Of a stretch of 64,000 nt of DNA, positions 1 to 10,525 are shown one piece after another. Made by a program: the position numbers and the translations under genes. The number at the start of each line of letters is the position of its first letter. Within the stretch, counting starts at the first letter, position 1. Under the pieces are notes generated by a model that had not been told where the DNA came from, made no database searches, and saw only the letters and a program-made list of their open reading frames with translations. Source of the DNA: Streptomyces lienomycini (GTDB lineage: Bacteria > Actinomycetota > Actinomycetes > Streptomycetales > Streptomycetaceae); NCBI RefSeq assembly GCF_027947595.1, contig NZ_CP116257.1, forward strand, positions 3,782,001 through 3,846,000, in the 5' to 3' direction.

Positions 1-2055
<2,055 letters not shown>

Positions 2056-2182
2056 CACCACGCACAGGACGTCCTCCGCGCACCGGACGGAGCCGGACCC
2101 GCGCGCGTGGCGTCGCCGTGTCCGGGCGCCCCGCGGGTGAGCATGTGCTGACCCACCCCTCCGTGCGCACCGAGGCGATGCG

Positions 2183-2716
2183 ATGCCCGACCGAGCCGAC
2201 CCCGCCCGCCCCGACCATCCTGCGCCGAGAGGAATCCTGCGGCACCGCCCGGAGCGGTGGCTGTTCAAGGGAATCTACGGCCTGGTGCTGGCAAGCGCCC
2301 TGGTGGCCGCACTGGACGTCCCCGGCGAGGGGCCCAACCCCGGTCAGGACGCGCTGTGGGTGCTTCTCACCGCGCTGGCGTCGGGCGCGGCCCACGGATA
2401 CGCGCACGTCATCGCCCGGCGCGCGGCCGCCGACGGGACGGCCGGGCCGAGCAGACTGCGGGCGGTGCTCGTCGAGTGGCCGCTGACCGCCGCCGTGCTG
2501 CCCACCGTGGCGATGCTGCTGGCAGCGGAGGCCGGGTGGTGGGCGGAGGAGACCGCCGCCGGCACCGCCCTGCTGTTCAACACCGTCTGCCTCTTCGGAC
2601 TGGGTGCCTCCGCTGCCCGCGCCGCCGGACTCGGCCGGCTGTCCTCGTTGCGCGCCGGGGCCCTGGACATGCTGATCGGGCTGCTGATCATCGCCGCCGA
2701 CGCGTTGGTCGACTAG
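2183..2716 (+). CDS. conserved integral membrane protein, about 4 TM (177 aa)
   Basis: ATG at 2183 follows GAGG at good spacing. After a basic N-terminus (RHRPERWLFKG) there are about four hydrophobic helices: GLVLASALVAALDV, ALWVLLTALASGAAHGYAHVI, PLTAAVLPTVAMLLAAEAG and the C-terminal LDMLIGLLIIAADALV. His and Tyr occur in the second helix (HGYAHVIAR). It resembles small actinobacterial membrane proteins without assigned function. It stops 24 bp from the stop codon of convergent pntB, and no terminator hairpin is obvious in that gap. Confidence 0.75.
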   Translation: MPDRADPARPDHPAPRGILRHRPERWLFKGIYGLVLASALVAALDVPGEGPNPGQDALWVLLTALASGAAHGYAHVIARRAAADGTAGPSRLRAVLVEWPLTAAVLPTVAMLLAAEAGWWAEETAAGTALLFNTVCLFGLGASAARAAGLGRLSSLRAGALDMLIGLLIIAADALVD

Positions 2717-2740
2717 CCGGACGGGCGGGTGTGGCCGGTG

Positions 2741-4213
2741 CTACGGCTTCGTACTGCTCGACAGGCCTCGTCGGCGTTCGGCCGGTGCCGGGCCCCGCCC
2801 GGGCCCGGAGTCGAGGGCCCGCAGGATCTCCTCGACGCTCTGCCTGGCGTCGCCGAAGAGCATGCCGCTGTTCTCCCGGAAGAACAACGGGTTCTGCACG
2901 CCCGCGTAACCGGAGGCCATCGAGCGCTTGAAGACGATGACCTGCCCCGCCTCCCAGACCCGCAGCACGGGCATCCCCGCGATCGGGCTGGAAGGATCCT
3001 CGGTCGCCGACGGGTTGACCGTGTCGTTCGCGCCGATGACCAGGACGACCGAGGTGTCCGCGAAGTCGTCGTTGATCTCGTCCATCTCCAGGACGATGTC
3101 GTACGGCACCTTCGCCTCGGCCAGCAGGACGTTCATGTGCCCGGGCAGCCGACCGGCGACGGGATGGACGCCGAAGCGCACCTCGACGCCGTTCTCGCGC
3201 AGCCGACGCGTCAGTTCCGCGACCGGGTGCTGGGCCTGGGCCACGGCCATGCCGTACCCGGGGGTGATCACCACGGACCGTGCCCGCGTGAGCAGTTCGG
3301 CCGCCTCGTGCGCCCGGATCTCGCGGTGCTCGCCCTGTTCCGCGTCGCCGCCCGGCGGGGCCTCGACGCCGAATCCGCCCGCGATGACGGAGAGGAAGGA
3401 ACGGTTCATCGCCTGGCACATGATGTAACTCAGATAGGCGCCGGACGATCCGACCAGGGCCCCGGTGACGATGAGCAGGTTGTTGTCGAGCAGGAAGCCG
3501 GCCGCCGCCGCGGCCCAGCCGGAGTAGCTGTTGAGCATCGAGACGACGACCGGCATGTCGCCGCCGCCGATCGACGCCACCAGGTGCCAGCCCAGCGCGA
3601 GCGCCAGCGCCGTGACCGCCACCATCAACGGGAGGCTCGGACTGACGGTGAACCAGACCGTCAGCACCGCGAACAGGGCCAGCGCGCCCAGGTTGAGGGC
3701 GTTCTTGCCGGGCAGTGTCAAAGGCCGGGACCTGATCCGGGCGGACAGCTTCAGGTACGCGACCACGGAACCGGTGAAGGTGACGGCGCCGATGAAGACG
3801 CCGATGAACACCTCGGCGTGGTGGATACGGACCAGCTCGGCGGCGATCCGGCCCCGCGAGCCGTGGGCCTCGACCTCCAGGTAGCTGTTCCAGCCGACCA
3901 GGACGGCGGCGAGACCGACGAAGCTGTGCAGCACCGCGATCAGCTCGGGCATCTGGGTCATCTCCACGCGGCGCGAGCGCCACAACCCCGCCGCCGCACC
4001 GATCACCATGGCGAGCAGCACCAGCGCGACCGCACCGGCGGAGACGCTCCGCGCCGAGACCACGACGGTGGCGCCCAGCGCGAGCGCCATGCCCGCGATG
4101 CCGTAGACCACGCCGGCGCGGGACGTGCGGTGCTGGGACAGACCGGCCAGGCTGAGGACGAACAGCAGCGCCGCCACCAGGTCGGCGGCGCGGGAGGCGG
4201 TCATGGACGTCAT
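2741..4213 (-). CDS. pntB: NAD(P) transhydrogenase subunit beta
   Basis: This is the beta subunit of the membrane-bound proton-translocating transhydrogenase, which couples proton re-entry to hydride transfer from NADH to NADP+. The N-terminal ~300 residues form the multi-helix membrane domain dII. The C-terminal ~180 residues are the NADP(H)-binding dIII domain, with the motifs [42 protein letters not shown] and [18 protein letters not shown]. The length (490 aa) is normal. The start overlaps the pntA stop by 4 bp (ATGA type), so the two are translationally coupled in the order pntA-pntB. Confidence 0.97.
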   Translation of the reverse strand: MTSMTASRAADLVAALLFVLSLAGLSQHRTSRAGVVYGIAGMALALGATVVVSARSVSAGAVALVLLAMVIGAAAGLWRSRRVEMTQMPELIAVLHSFVGLAAVLVGWNSYLEVEAHGSRGRIAAELVRIHHAEVFIGVFIGAVTFTGSVVAYLKLSARIRSRPLTLPGKNALNLGALALFAVLTVWFTVSPSLPLMVAVTALALALGWHLVASIGGGDMPVVVSMLNSYSGWAAAAAGFLLDNNLLIVTGALVGSSGAYLSYIMCQAMNRSFLSVIAGGFGVEAPPGGDAEQGEHREIRAHEAAELLTRARSVVITPGYGMAVAQAQHPVAELTRRLRENGVEVRFGVHPVAGRLPGHMNVLLAEAKVPYDIVLEMDEINDDFADTSVVLVIGANDTVNPSATEDPSSPIAGMPVLRVWEAGQVIVFKRSMASGYAGVQNPLFFRENSGMLFGDARQSVEEILRALDSGPGRGPAPAERRRGLSSSTKP

Positions 4214-5790
4214 CGGGGCTCGCCTCTCGAGAACATGGACAGCATGCGGCGGGTGACGGCGAAACCGCCGAAGATGTTCACGCTCGTCAGCAGGATCGCC
4301 ACGAAGGACAGCACGGTGACGAGTGTGCTCTCGTGGCCGATCTGCACCAGCGCGCCGATCACCACGATTCCCGAGATGGCGTTGGTCACCGACATCAGCG
4401 GCGTGTGCAGGGAGTGGTGGACCTTGCCGATGACGTAGTAGCCGATGATCACCGCCAGCGCGAAGACCGTGAAGTTCTCGGCCAGTTGCGCCGGAGCGAA
4501 GGCGACCAGCAGGAAGGCCGCCAGCATGCCGAGGCCGATCAGGCCGTAGCGTCCGGCCGGGGCGAGCCGCGGCGACCCGCCCGCCACCGGCGCGGCGGCG
4601 GACGCCGGCGACGGCGGAGTGGTGGCGGTGGCCGGGGCCGCCGAGACGGGGACCGGCGGGGGAGGCCAGGTGACCGTGCCCGCACGGACGACGGTCACGG
4701 TCCGCTGCACCACGTCGTCGAAGTCGATGACGGGCCGGCCGTCCTTGCCCGGCGTGATCAGCGCGAGCAGGTTGGCCAGGTTGGTGCCGAAGAGCTGCGA
4801 AGCCTGGGCGGGCAGCCGGGACGCCAGATCCGTGTATCCGACGAGGGTCACACCGTTGCCGGTCACCACACTCCGGCCCGCGACGGTCCCCTCGACGTTG
4901 CCGCCCTGGGCGGCGGCCATGTCGACGACGACACTGCCGGGCCTCATCGCCGCCACGTCGTCGGCGGTCAGCAGGCGCGGGGCGGGCCGTCCGGGGACGA
5001 GCGCCGTGGTGATGACGATGTCCACGTCGCGCGCCTGCTCGCGGTAGAGCGCGGCCGCGGCCCGGTCGTAGTCGGCGGACGTCGCCCTGGCGTACCCGTC
5101 GGCGCTCTCCTCCTGGTCCATGTCCACGGGAAGGTACTCACCGCCCAGGGACCGTACCTGTTCGGCGACTTCCGGCCGGGGGTCGGTGGCCCGGACGACC
5201 GCGCCCAGGCTGGACGCGGCCCCGATGGCGGCGAGCCCCGCCACACCGGCACCGGCGACGAGCACCTTCGCCGGAGGCACCTTGCCCGCGGCGGTGACCT
5301 GCCCGGTGAAGAAACGTCCGAAGACGTGCGCGGCCTCGATGACCGCGCGGTACCCGGCGATGTTCGCCATGGAACTGAGCACGTCCATCGACTGCGCCCG
5401 CGAGATCCGCGGCACCGCGTCGAGGGCGAGCACGGTGAGGCCCCGAGCACCGAGCGCGTCCAGCAACTCGGGTCGCTGCGCCGGTGCGACGAGGGACACC
5501 AGCGTCGTTCCGTCGCGCAGCGCGGCGATCTCCTCGGCCGACGGCGCGTTGACCTTCAGTACGACGTCCGCGGCCCAGGCGTCGCCGGCGCCCGCTCCAG
5601 CCTCGGCGTAGGCCTCGTCACCGAAGCCGGAGGCGGCACCGGCTCCGGACTCGACGACGACCTCGTAGCCGAGGCCGAGCAGCAGGCGAACCGTCGAGGG
5701 CGTCGCGGCGACGCGGGTCTCTCCTGGTAGGGACTCGGCGACGACGCCGATGCGTTGCGGTGGGTGATGGGCGGGCTGATGTCCAGTCAT
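4210..5790 (-). CDS. pntA: NAD(P) transhydrogenase subunit alpha (fused PntAA-PntAB)
   Basis: This is the alpha subunit, which binds NAD(H). It begins with an alanine-dehydrogenase/PNT N-terminal domain ([17 protein letters not shown]). The Rossmann domain with [20 protein letters not shown] follows, then the substrate loop ([10 protein letters not shown]) around residues 290-310. A Pro/Ala-rich linker at about 370-410 leads to the C-terminal membrane piece of 3-4 helices ([47 protein letters not shown]). It therefore fuses what some bacteria encode as pntAA and pntAB. It is the first gene of the operon. Confidence 0.96.
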   Translation of the reverse strand: MTGHQPAHHPPQRIGVVAESLPGETRVAATPSTVRLLLGLGYEVVVESGAGAASGFGDEAYAEAGAGAGDAWAADVVLKVNAPSAEEIAALRDGTTLVSLVAPAQRPELLDALGARGLTVLALDAVPRISRAQSMDVLSSMANIAGYRAVIEAAHVFGRFFTGQVTAAGKVPPAKVLVAGAGVAGLAAIGAASSLGAVVRATDPRPEVAEQVRSLGGEYLPVDMDQEESADGYARATSADYDRAAAALYREQARDVDIVITTALVPGRPAPRLLTADDVAAMRPGSVVVDMAAAQGGNVEGTVAGRSVVTGNGVTLVGYTDLASRLPAQASQLFGTNLANLLALITPGKDGRPVIDFDDVVQRTVTVVRAGTVTWPPPPVPVSAAPATATTPPSPASAAAPVAGGSPRLAPAGRYGLIGLGMLAAFLLVAFAPAQLAENFTVFALAVIIGYYVIGKVHHSLHTPLMSVTNAISGIVVIGALVQIGHESTLVTVLSFVAILLTSVNIFGGFAVTRRMLSMFSRGEPR

Positions 5791-5918
5791 GTCCGGTCTC
5801 TCGTCGAGGCGTTGTTGCCGGGATCCGTACCCAGACGGAGCCGCATGGGCACCGAACGGCGTTCATCCCGGCCCCGTGGGCCTCGCCCGGCTCGCGATCG
5901 GAGAGCCGCGCCGCCCGG

Positions 5919-6368
5919 TCATTCCTCCAGGGCCGCCGCGATGTGGTCGAGGTCGGCGAGGAGCGCTTCCATCCGGTGTGCGGGGACCGCCTCGACCATG
6001 CGCCGTTCGACGGCGTAGACGGCCGCCTGCACCTCACCGAGACGTGCGCGGCCCTCCTCGGTGAGGTGCGCCGGGCGGGCGCGGCCGTGGTCGGCGGTGG
6101 CGGGGCGGGAGATCAGCCCCGCGTCCTGCAGGCCCCGCAGGACGACGTTGCCCGACTGCCTGGTGACGAAGGTCGCGCGGGCGAGGTCGGCGTTGGACAG
6201 GCCCGGGCGCAGGGCGAGGAGTTCGAGGGTGGAGTACTGCGGGACGGTCAGTCCGTGTTCGCGCAAGGTCCTGTCCATGGCGCCGCGCAGGGCGGCCTGG
6301 GCGCGTTTCAGCAGGTAGCCCACGTGTTCGGTGACGTCCTCGGCCTGGTGGGGCGGGTCGGCCGGCAT
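5919..6368 (-). CDS. MarR family transcriptional regulator
   Basis: This is a winged-helix MarR protein of about 149 aa: dimerisation helices (HVGYLLKRAQAALRGAMD), the HTH (QYSTLELLALRPGLSNADLARATFVTRQS) and the wing (ISRPATADHGRARPAHLTEEG). An upstream ATG at 6380 exists, but the ATG at 6368 has GGAG six bases before it and is preferred. The upstream ATG overlaps an inverted repeat at 6380-6395. It is divergent from the VOC-protein gene at 6475 and shares a 100-bp intergenic region holding two copies of the same operator. It is therefore very likely autoregulated and controls the VOC gene. Confidence 0.92.
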   Translation of the reverse strand: MPADPPHQAEDVTEHVGYLLKRAQAALRGAMDRTLREHGLTVPQYSTLELLALRPGLSNADLARATFVTRQSGNVVLRGLQDAGLISRPATADHGRARPAHLTEEGRARLGEVQAAVYAVERRMVEAVPAHRMEALLADLDHIAAALEE

Positions 6369-6379
6369 GTTCTGCTCCA

Positions 6380-6395
6380 TGTCAGCATTTTGACA
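6380..6395. promoter_or_regulatory. MarR operator candidate 1 (TGTCA-N6-TGACA)
   Basis: This is a perfect 5-bp inverted repeat TGTCA/TGACA with a 6-bp spacer, abutting the marR start. The same arms and spacing recur at 6426-6441. Together with the divergent gene arrangement this points to MarR binding. Confidence 0.65.
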
Positions 6396-6425
6396 TAGCT
6401 ACCCCGGGGGTCCTAGCCTCGGCGA

Positions 6426-6460
6426 TGTCAAAGTCCTGACACGAACAGTCCTGACACGAA
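6426..6460. promoter_or_regulatory. MarR operator candidate 2 plus 14-bp direct repeat
   Basis: Positions 6426-6441 repeat the TGTCA-N6-TGACA operator. The right half is then duplicated: AGTCCTGACACGAA occurs at 6432-6445 and again at 6447-6460. The second copy ends just before the AAGGAG ribosome binding site of the VOC gene. The extra half-site could strengthen repressor binding over that promoter. Confidence 0.6.
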
Positions 6461-6474
6461 ACCAAGGAGCACCC

Positions 6475-6846
6475 ATGTCCGTCGCCATCGACGGCCCCGA
6501 CTTCGTGGCCCTGCAAGTCCGCGACCTGGCTGCCGCGGCGGCCTTCTGCGAGCAGCACCTGGGCCTGCGCAGGGCGGCCTTCTCGCCGCCGCACGCGGTC
6601 GTGTTCGACACCAAGCCGACGGCCTTCGCCCTCCGTGAGCCCCTCCCGGGCGTCGACCTCGCCGACGTGGCGCGGCCCGGCCTCGGAGTGGTCGTCTGGT
6701 TCCCGACCTCGGACGCCCATCAGCTCCACGCCCGGCTCGCCGCCGCCGGGGTCAAGATCATCACGCCGATGACGGACAGTCCGTTCGGGCCGATGTTCTC
6801 CTTCGAGGGCCCGGAGGGATACGTGCTCACCGCACACGGAGCCTGA
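6475..6846 (+). CDS. VOC family protein (glyoxalase/bleomycin-resistance fold)
   Basis: This 123-aa protein has the paired beta-alpha-beta-beta-beta architecture of vicinal-oxygen-chelate proteins. The first module is FVALQVRDLAAAAAFCEQHLGL; the second runs from about residue 63 (LGVVVWFPTSDAHQLHARLAAAG) to EGPEGYVLTAH. A Glu near the C-terminus (FSFEGPEG) matches the usual metal-ligand position. The start is secured by AAGGAG six bases upstream. Control by the divergent MarR suggests a role in detoxification or antibiotic sequestration, but the substrate is unknown. Confidence 0.9.
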   Translation: MSVAIDGPDFVALQVRDLAAAAAFCEQHLGLRRAAFSPPHAVVFDTKPTAFALREPLPGVDLADVARPGLGVVVWFPTSDAHQLHARLAAAGVKIITPMTDSPFGPMFSFEGPEGYVLTAHGA

Positions 6847-6926
6847 CGTCTCATCCCGGAAGCCGTGGCCGGGGCGGCCCACGCCCCGCGTCGCGTCGCG
6901 TGCGGACGGCGCCGCCGAGCGCCCAC

Positions 6927-7466
6927 TCAGTCGGACGCCGTGGCCGGGGACCACATGCCGAGCCACTGCCGGGCGCCCCAAGCCTCGAACCGCTCCACCT
7001 CGGTGAACCCCAGCTTCGCCGCGAGGCGCATCGAGCCGGCGTTCGCGGTCTGGGTGGCGAGGACCACCGGCTCGCCGGGGAGCGCGGCGGCGAGCCAGCC
7101 GAGCGCCGCCGCGCACGCCTCGGCTGCGTACCCGAATCCCCACGCACGCGGCAGGAACAGGTAGCCGAGTTCGACCCTGCCCGCGACGGCCGGGCGACTG
7201 TGCCCGCTCGCCCTCCTGAGCAGGATCTGGCCGATCATCGCCCCGTCGAGCGCGACGACGAAGCTGCCGGGCCACCGCTCGGGCACCTCGGGCGTCTCGC
7301 GCTCGAGTTCGTCACGCGGCCGGGGACCGCCGAGATAGGTGTGCACCTCCGGTGAGGCGAGCAGTTCGATGAACGTCACCCGGTCCCTGGCCTCGGGCTC
7401 ACGGAGCACGAGCCTTTCGGTCGTGATCGGGGCAGACGGCCAGGCGACGGATCCGAGTGCGGTCAT
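6927..7466 (-). CDS. GNAT family N-acetyltransferase
   Basis: This is an acetyl-CoA-dependent GNAT of the RimJ/L-like type. It has the N-terminal ITTERLVLREPEARDRVTFIELL, the central VELGYLFLPRAWGFGYAAEACAAAL (pyrophosphate-binding motif A, here GFGYAAEA) and the late NAGSMRLAAKLGFTEVERFEAWG typical of the family. ATG at 7466 (MTALGSVAW) is chosen; an upstream TTG in frame would add 12 residues. The substrate cannot be inferred. Confidence 0.9.
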   Translation of the reverse strand: MTALGSVAWPSAPITTERLVLREPEARDRVTFIELLASPEVHTYLGGPRPRDELERETPEVPERWPGSFVVALDGAMIGQILLRRASGHSRPAVAGRVELGYLFLPRAWGFGYAAEACAAALGWLAAALPGEPVVLATQTANAGSMRLAAKLGFTEVERFEAWGARQWLGMWSPATASD

Positions 7467-7597
7467 GCCCGCCAGCCAATCAGCGGGCCCGGCGGCGATC
7501 AAGACCGGCGGCCGGAGCAGCCCGCCGGCCCGGGGTGCTATCGTGCCTGCCGGAGCGACGACCAGGTCGCTCGCGGAGATCCGAAGGAGGTGTGTTG

Positions 7598-7666
7598 ATG
7601 ACCGTCGTGGAGACGCCCGCTGCGCGCGGCGCCCGGATCATCCCCACCTCCCGGGCCTCGTCCTGA
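7598..7666 (+). CDS. 22-codon ORF with strong ribosome binding site (leader-peptide candidate)
   Basis: ATG at 7598 follows AAGGAGG at near-ideal spacing and encodes MTVVETPAARGARIIPTSRASS followed by TGA. The next gene on this strand, a methyltransferase, starts about 220-240 bp downstream. Size, strong initiation signal and isolation fit a translated leader or a small peptide. No clear attenuator hairpin or amino-acid run that would name a ligand is visible. It could also be a chance ORF. Confidence 0.35.
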   Translation: MTVVETPAARGARIIPTSRASS

Positions 7667-7904
7667 CCCTCGCCTGCCTCCCTCCGCCGTAGAGCGGCCG
7701 CGGCACGCCTGTCGTCCGGCGGGGCCCCCGTTCAAGGGTCACCACCTTGTTTCACCAGCCCACTTCACACCCATGGGTGTCCTCCTCTCCCGCACGTGCC
7801 CCGCGCGGTGACGTGACCGAGACCGGGCCCCGCCGCTCCCTTGCCGTTCGGCAGGCCCTCAAGCCGTCCTCGCACGTCGAGGCATGACGCAAAGGAACCT
7901 GGTC

Positions 7905-8651
7905 ATGGACCTTCCCCGCATCTTCACCATCCGCGAGAGCAGCCACCGCATCCACAACCCGCTGACCTCGGCCCAGCTCGCCGCCCTGGGCGCATCACTG
8001 CGCCTCGCCCCGGGGACCCGGGCGCTCGACCTGGCCAGCGGGTCGGGCGAACTGCTGTGCACCTGGGCCCGCGATCACGGGATCAAGGGCACCGGGGTGG
8101 ACATCAGCACCGCCTTCACCGAGAAGGCCCGGGCCCGCACCGGCGAACTCGGCGTCGCCGACCGGGTCGGGTTCGTCCACGGTGACGCCTGTGGGCACGT
8201 CGCGGACGAACCGGTCGACCTGGCCGCCTGTGTCGGCGCCACCTGGATCGGAAACGGCGTCGCCGGGACCACCGAACTGCTCGACCGCAGCCTGCGCCCG
8301 GGAGGGCTGATGCTCATCGGCGAGCCGTACTGGCGGCGGACCCCTCCGGACGAGGAGACCGTCACGGCCTGCCACGCCACCGCCGTCACCGACTTCCTGC
8401 CCCTGGGGGACCTGATCGGACAGTTCCAGGACCTCGGGTACGACGTCGTGGAAATGACCCTGGCCGACCAGGACAGCTGGGACCGGTACACCGCCGCGCA
8501 GTGGCTCAACATGCGCCGCTGGCTCGACCGGAACCCGGACGACGGCATGGCTCCCGAGGTACGGGAGCAACTCACCACGGAACCCGCCCGCTACGCGCGC
8601 GGCATCCGCGAGTACCTCGGCTGGGGCGTCTTCGCCCTCATGAAGCGCTGA
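7905..8651 (+). CDS. class I SAM-dependent methyltransferase
   Basis: The protein has the Rossmann methyltransferase motifs in order: motif I ALDLASGSGELLCTWA, acidic end of beta-2 TGVDIST, motif II VGFVHGDAC, then LAACVGATWIG and the post-motif LRPGGLMLIGEPYWR. The C-terminal part (MTLADQDSWDRYTAAQWLNM) resembles uncharacterised Streptomyces methyltransferases. ATG at 7905 has AGGA eight bases upstream; an in-frame ATG at 7884 would add 7 residues. It is followed by a strong hairpin at 8670. The substrate is unknown. Confidence 0.88.
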   Translation: MDLPRIFTIRESSHRIHNPLTSAQLAALGASLRLAPGTRALDLASGSGELLCTWARDHGIKGTGVDISTAFTEKARARTGELGVADRVGFVHGDACGHVADEPVDLAACVGATWIGNGVAGTTELLDRSLRPGGLMLIGEPYWRRTPPDEETVTACHATAVTDFLPLGDLIGQFQDLGYDVVEMTLADQDSWDRYTAAQWLNMRRWLDRNPDDGMAPEVREQLTTEPARYARGIREYLGWGVFALMKR

Positions 8652-8669
8652 CGCTCCCGACCCCGTGCC

Positions 8670-8695
8670 GGGCCCGGACGACACCGTCCGGGCCC
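8670..8695. terminator. rho-independent-type hairpin
   Basis: A perfect 11-bp GC stem (GGGCCCGGACG / CGTCCGGGCCC) has an ACAC loop. It lies between the convergent methyltransferase and DinB-like genes and probably serves both directions. Confidence 0.7.
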
Positions 8696-8754
8696 ACCCG
8701 CCGCGGTCGGCGGCCCGGGCCCTGTCGGCCCGCGCCGCACGCCGCGACACCGTG

Positions 8755-9420
8755 TCAGGCCGCGCCGCGGCGACCGCGGAGCAGCTCCACACCGTCGCCT
8801 TCGAGGTCGTCGCAGTACGTCGCACGCCCGGTCATGGCCATCACCAGGGCCAGGGTGCCGCCGGACACGAGCGGCCCGGCACCCGTCGCGAACGGGCCGT
8901 CGTCCGCCACGAGCCTCAGGCCACCGATGCGTCCCTTGGCGACGACCACGAGGTCCGACCCCCGGTAGTACTCGGCCACCCGCGTGACGACCCCGATCGG
9001 CCGGTCGCGGCGGATGCCCAGCGGGCGCCGTATGTCCTCTCCGTGCACGATCACCTCGCCCAGCATCGCGATCGCGGGCAGGGGAGGCTTGGTCGTACTG
9101 GGGACGACGGCCCGGAAGCGATCGAGGGTCTCGCCGGAGGTCGCGCCGAGCTGCTCGGCCAGCCGTACGGCCACCTGTTTGTCGAAGTCGAACCGGCAGC
9201 GGACGACGCCCGCCAGCCAGCTCACGGTGTTGAGACTGGCGCCCGCGGTCAGATGCGCCAGCACCTCGCGCACCGTCAGCCCGGCACAGAGCGAGGGCGT
9301 GGCCCACTGTTCGTCCGTCAGATCCGCGAGGTCGGCGGCGAGCGCCGCCCGCTCGGCACGGATCAAGGGCCAGAGCCCGGTCTCGCGATTGCGGTCTGCT
9401 GTCATGGCCGGATCGGTCAT
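8755..9420 (-). CDS. maleylpyruvate isomerase/DinB-type, probably mycothiol-dependent enzyme
   Basis: This DinB-like four-helix protein (about 221 aa) belongs to the actinobacterial family with an N-terminal mycothiol-dependent maleylpyruvate isomerase-like domain. It shows LIRAERAALAADLADLTDEQWATPSLCAGLTVREVLAHLTAG. The His residues of the three-His metal site are expected near H in VLAHLTAG and in EVIVHGEDIRRPLG. ATG at 9420 is preferred because AGGAG lies ten bases upstream; earlier in-frame starts are weak. It is probably a thiol-transfer enzyme in the cytosol; the substrate is unknown. Confidence 0.85.
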   Translation of the reverse strand: MTDPAMTADRNRETGLWPLIRAERAALAADLADLTDEQWATPSLCAGLTVREVLAHLTAGASLNTVSWLAGVVRCRFDFDKQVAVRLAEQLGATSGETLDRFRAVVPSTTKPPLPAIAMLGEVIVHGEDIRRPLGIRRDRPIGVVTRVAEYYRGSDLVVVAKGRIGGLRLVADDGPFATGAGPLVSGGTLALVMAMTGRATYCDDLEGDGVELLRGRRGAA

Positions 9421-9529
9421 ACGGACTGGGCTCCTCAAGGATCGTGGTCTGTGCTGCCCCGGCCCGGACGGTCACCGGGCGGTCCGGGGCACTCCCGCTC
9501 CCTGAGGAGACTCCTGCTCCGGCGTGAAA

Positions 9530-10417
9530 TCATCGTCGGCGAGCGACTTCTTCTCCGGGGCCCGAACCGGTCACCGATCCGGGCATGGCGGGATGGCGGG
9601 CGAGCACGTAGACGCCGGCGACCACTGCGACGAGTCCGACGGTTTCGCCCGCCAGGGCAGCAGGGCCGGTGCGCAGTTGGTCGCCGAGGAAGCCGATCCC
9701 GCAGGCGATGCCGGCGAGCGGTTCGGCGGCGGTCAGAGCGGGCAGGGACATGCGCAGCGGGCCCGCCTCGAAGGCGCTCTGGACCAGCATCAGCCCGGTG
9801 ACGGCCAGCGCGACGATGGTGTAAGGCTCCCAGCGCGTCAGCAGGCCGGGAATCCCGTGCTCACCGACGATCTGGCTGGAGACACGAGTGAGGGCGTCCT
9901 GAAGCCCGTACAGCAGCCCGGCCGCGGCAGCCAGCAGCGGGGGCTCCTCGAAGAACGGCAGGTGGCGGGCGACGGCGATCACCGCCAGAGCCAGGCCGAC
10001 GAGCAGACCGATGACGAGCCACTGCCGCAAGGCGCTGACCTCGGTGTCGCTGCCGGTGGGCCGGCCCGCGACGATGAACACCGTCACCCCGCCGCTGAGC
10101 AGCAGTACCCCGGCCCAGCCCGAGCCGCCCAGCCGCTGACCGCTCATCCTGCGGGCGAGGGCCATGGCGAAGAGAAGGTTGGTGGCCAGCAGCGGTTCCA
10201 CCTTGGACAGATCACCCTTGCTGAGCGCCACCGCGCTGAGGACCTGCCCCGCCACCATGCAGCCGATCCCGCCCAGCCACAGCGGTACCCGCACCAGATC
10301 CCACAGCAGGCGGAACGAGAGCATGTCGCTGACGGGGGCCCGTTCGGCCGCGTGCTGCTGCAGCACGAAGCCGGCGCCCAGCAGACAGGCGGAGATCAGC
10401 CCGAAGAGGTAGACCAT
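9530..10417 (-). CDS. DMT superfamily (EamA-like) transporter
   Basis: The 295-aa membrane protein has about ten hydrophobic helices arranged as two repeats. It starts MVYLFGLISACLLGAGFVLQ and ends in LAGETVGLVAVVAGVYVLAR. The family consists of drug/metabolite exporters. AGGAG lies ten bases before the ATG. Its upstream neighbour, an MFS permease in the same orientation about 100 bp away, suggests a small export locus, though the cargo cannot be read from sequence. Confidence 0.85.
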   Translation of the reverse strand: MVYLFGLISACLLGAGFVLQQHAAERAPVSDMLSFRLLWDLVRVPLWLGGIGCMVAGQVLSAVALSKGDLSKVEPLLATNLLFAMALARRMSGQRLGGSGWAGVLLLSGGVTVFIVAGRPTGSDTEVSALRQWLVIGLLVGLALAVIAVARHLPFFEEPPLLAAAAGLLYGLQDALTRVSSQIVGEHGIPGLLTRWEPYTIVALAVTGLMLVQSAFEAGPLRMSLPALTAAEPLAGIACGIGFLGDQLRTGPAALAGETVGLVAVVAGVYVLARHPAMPGSVTGSGPGEEVARRR

Positions 10418-10525
10418 GGCGGTTCCGCTCCTGTTCCGTGCACCTGTGCGTACCGCACCTCGTGCCGCCTTCCCTTCTCGTGGGTGTCGTCGGTGTCGTC
10501 GTTGGTGCTCGCCTCCGGCGTCGTG

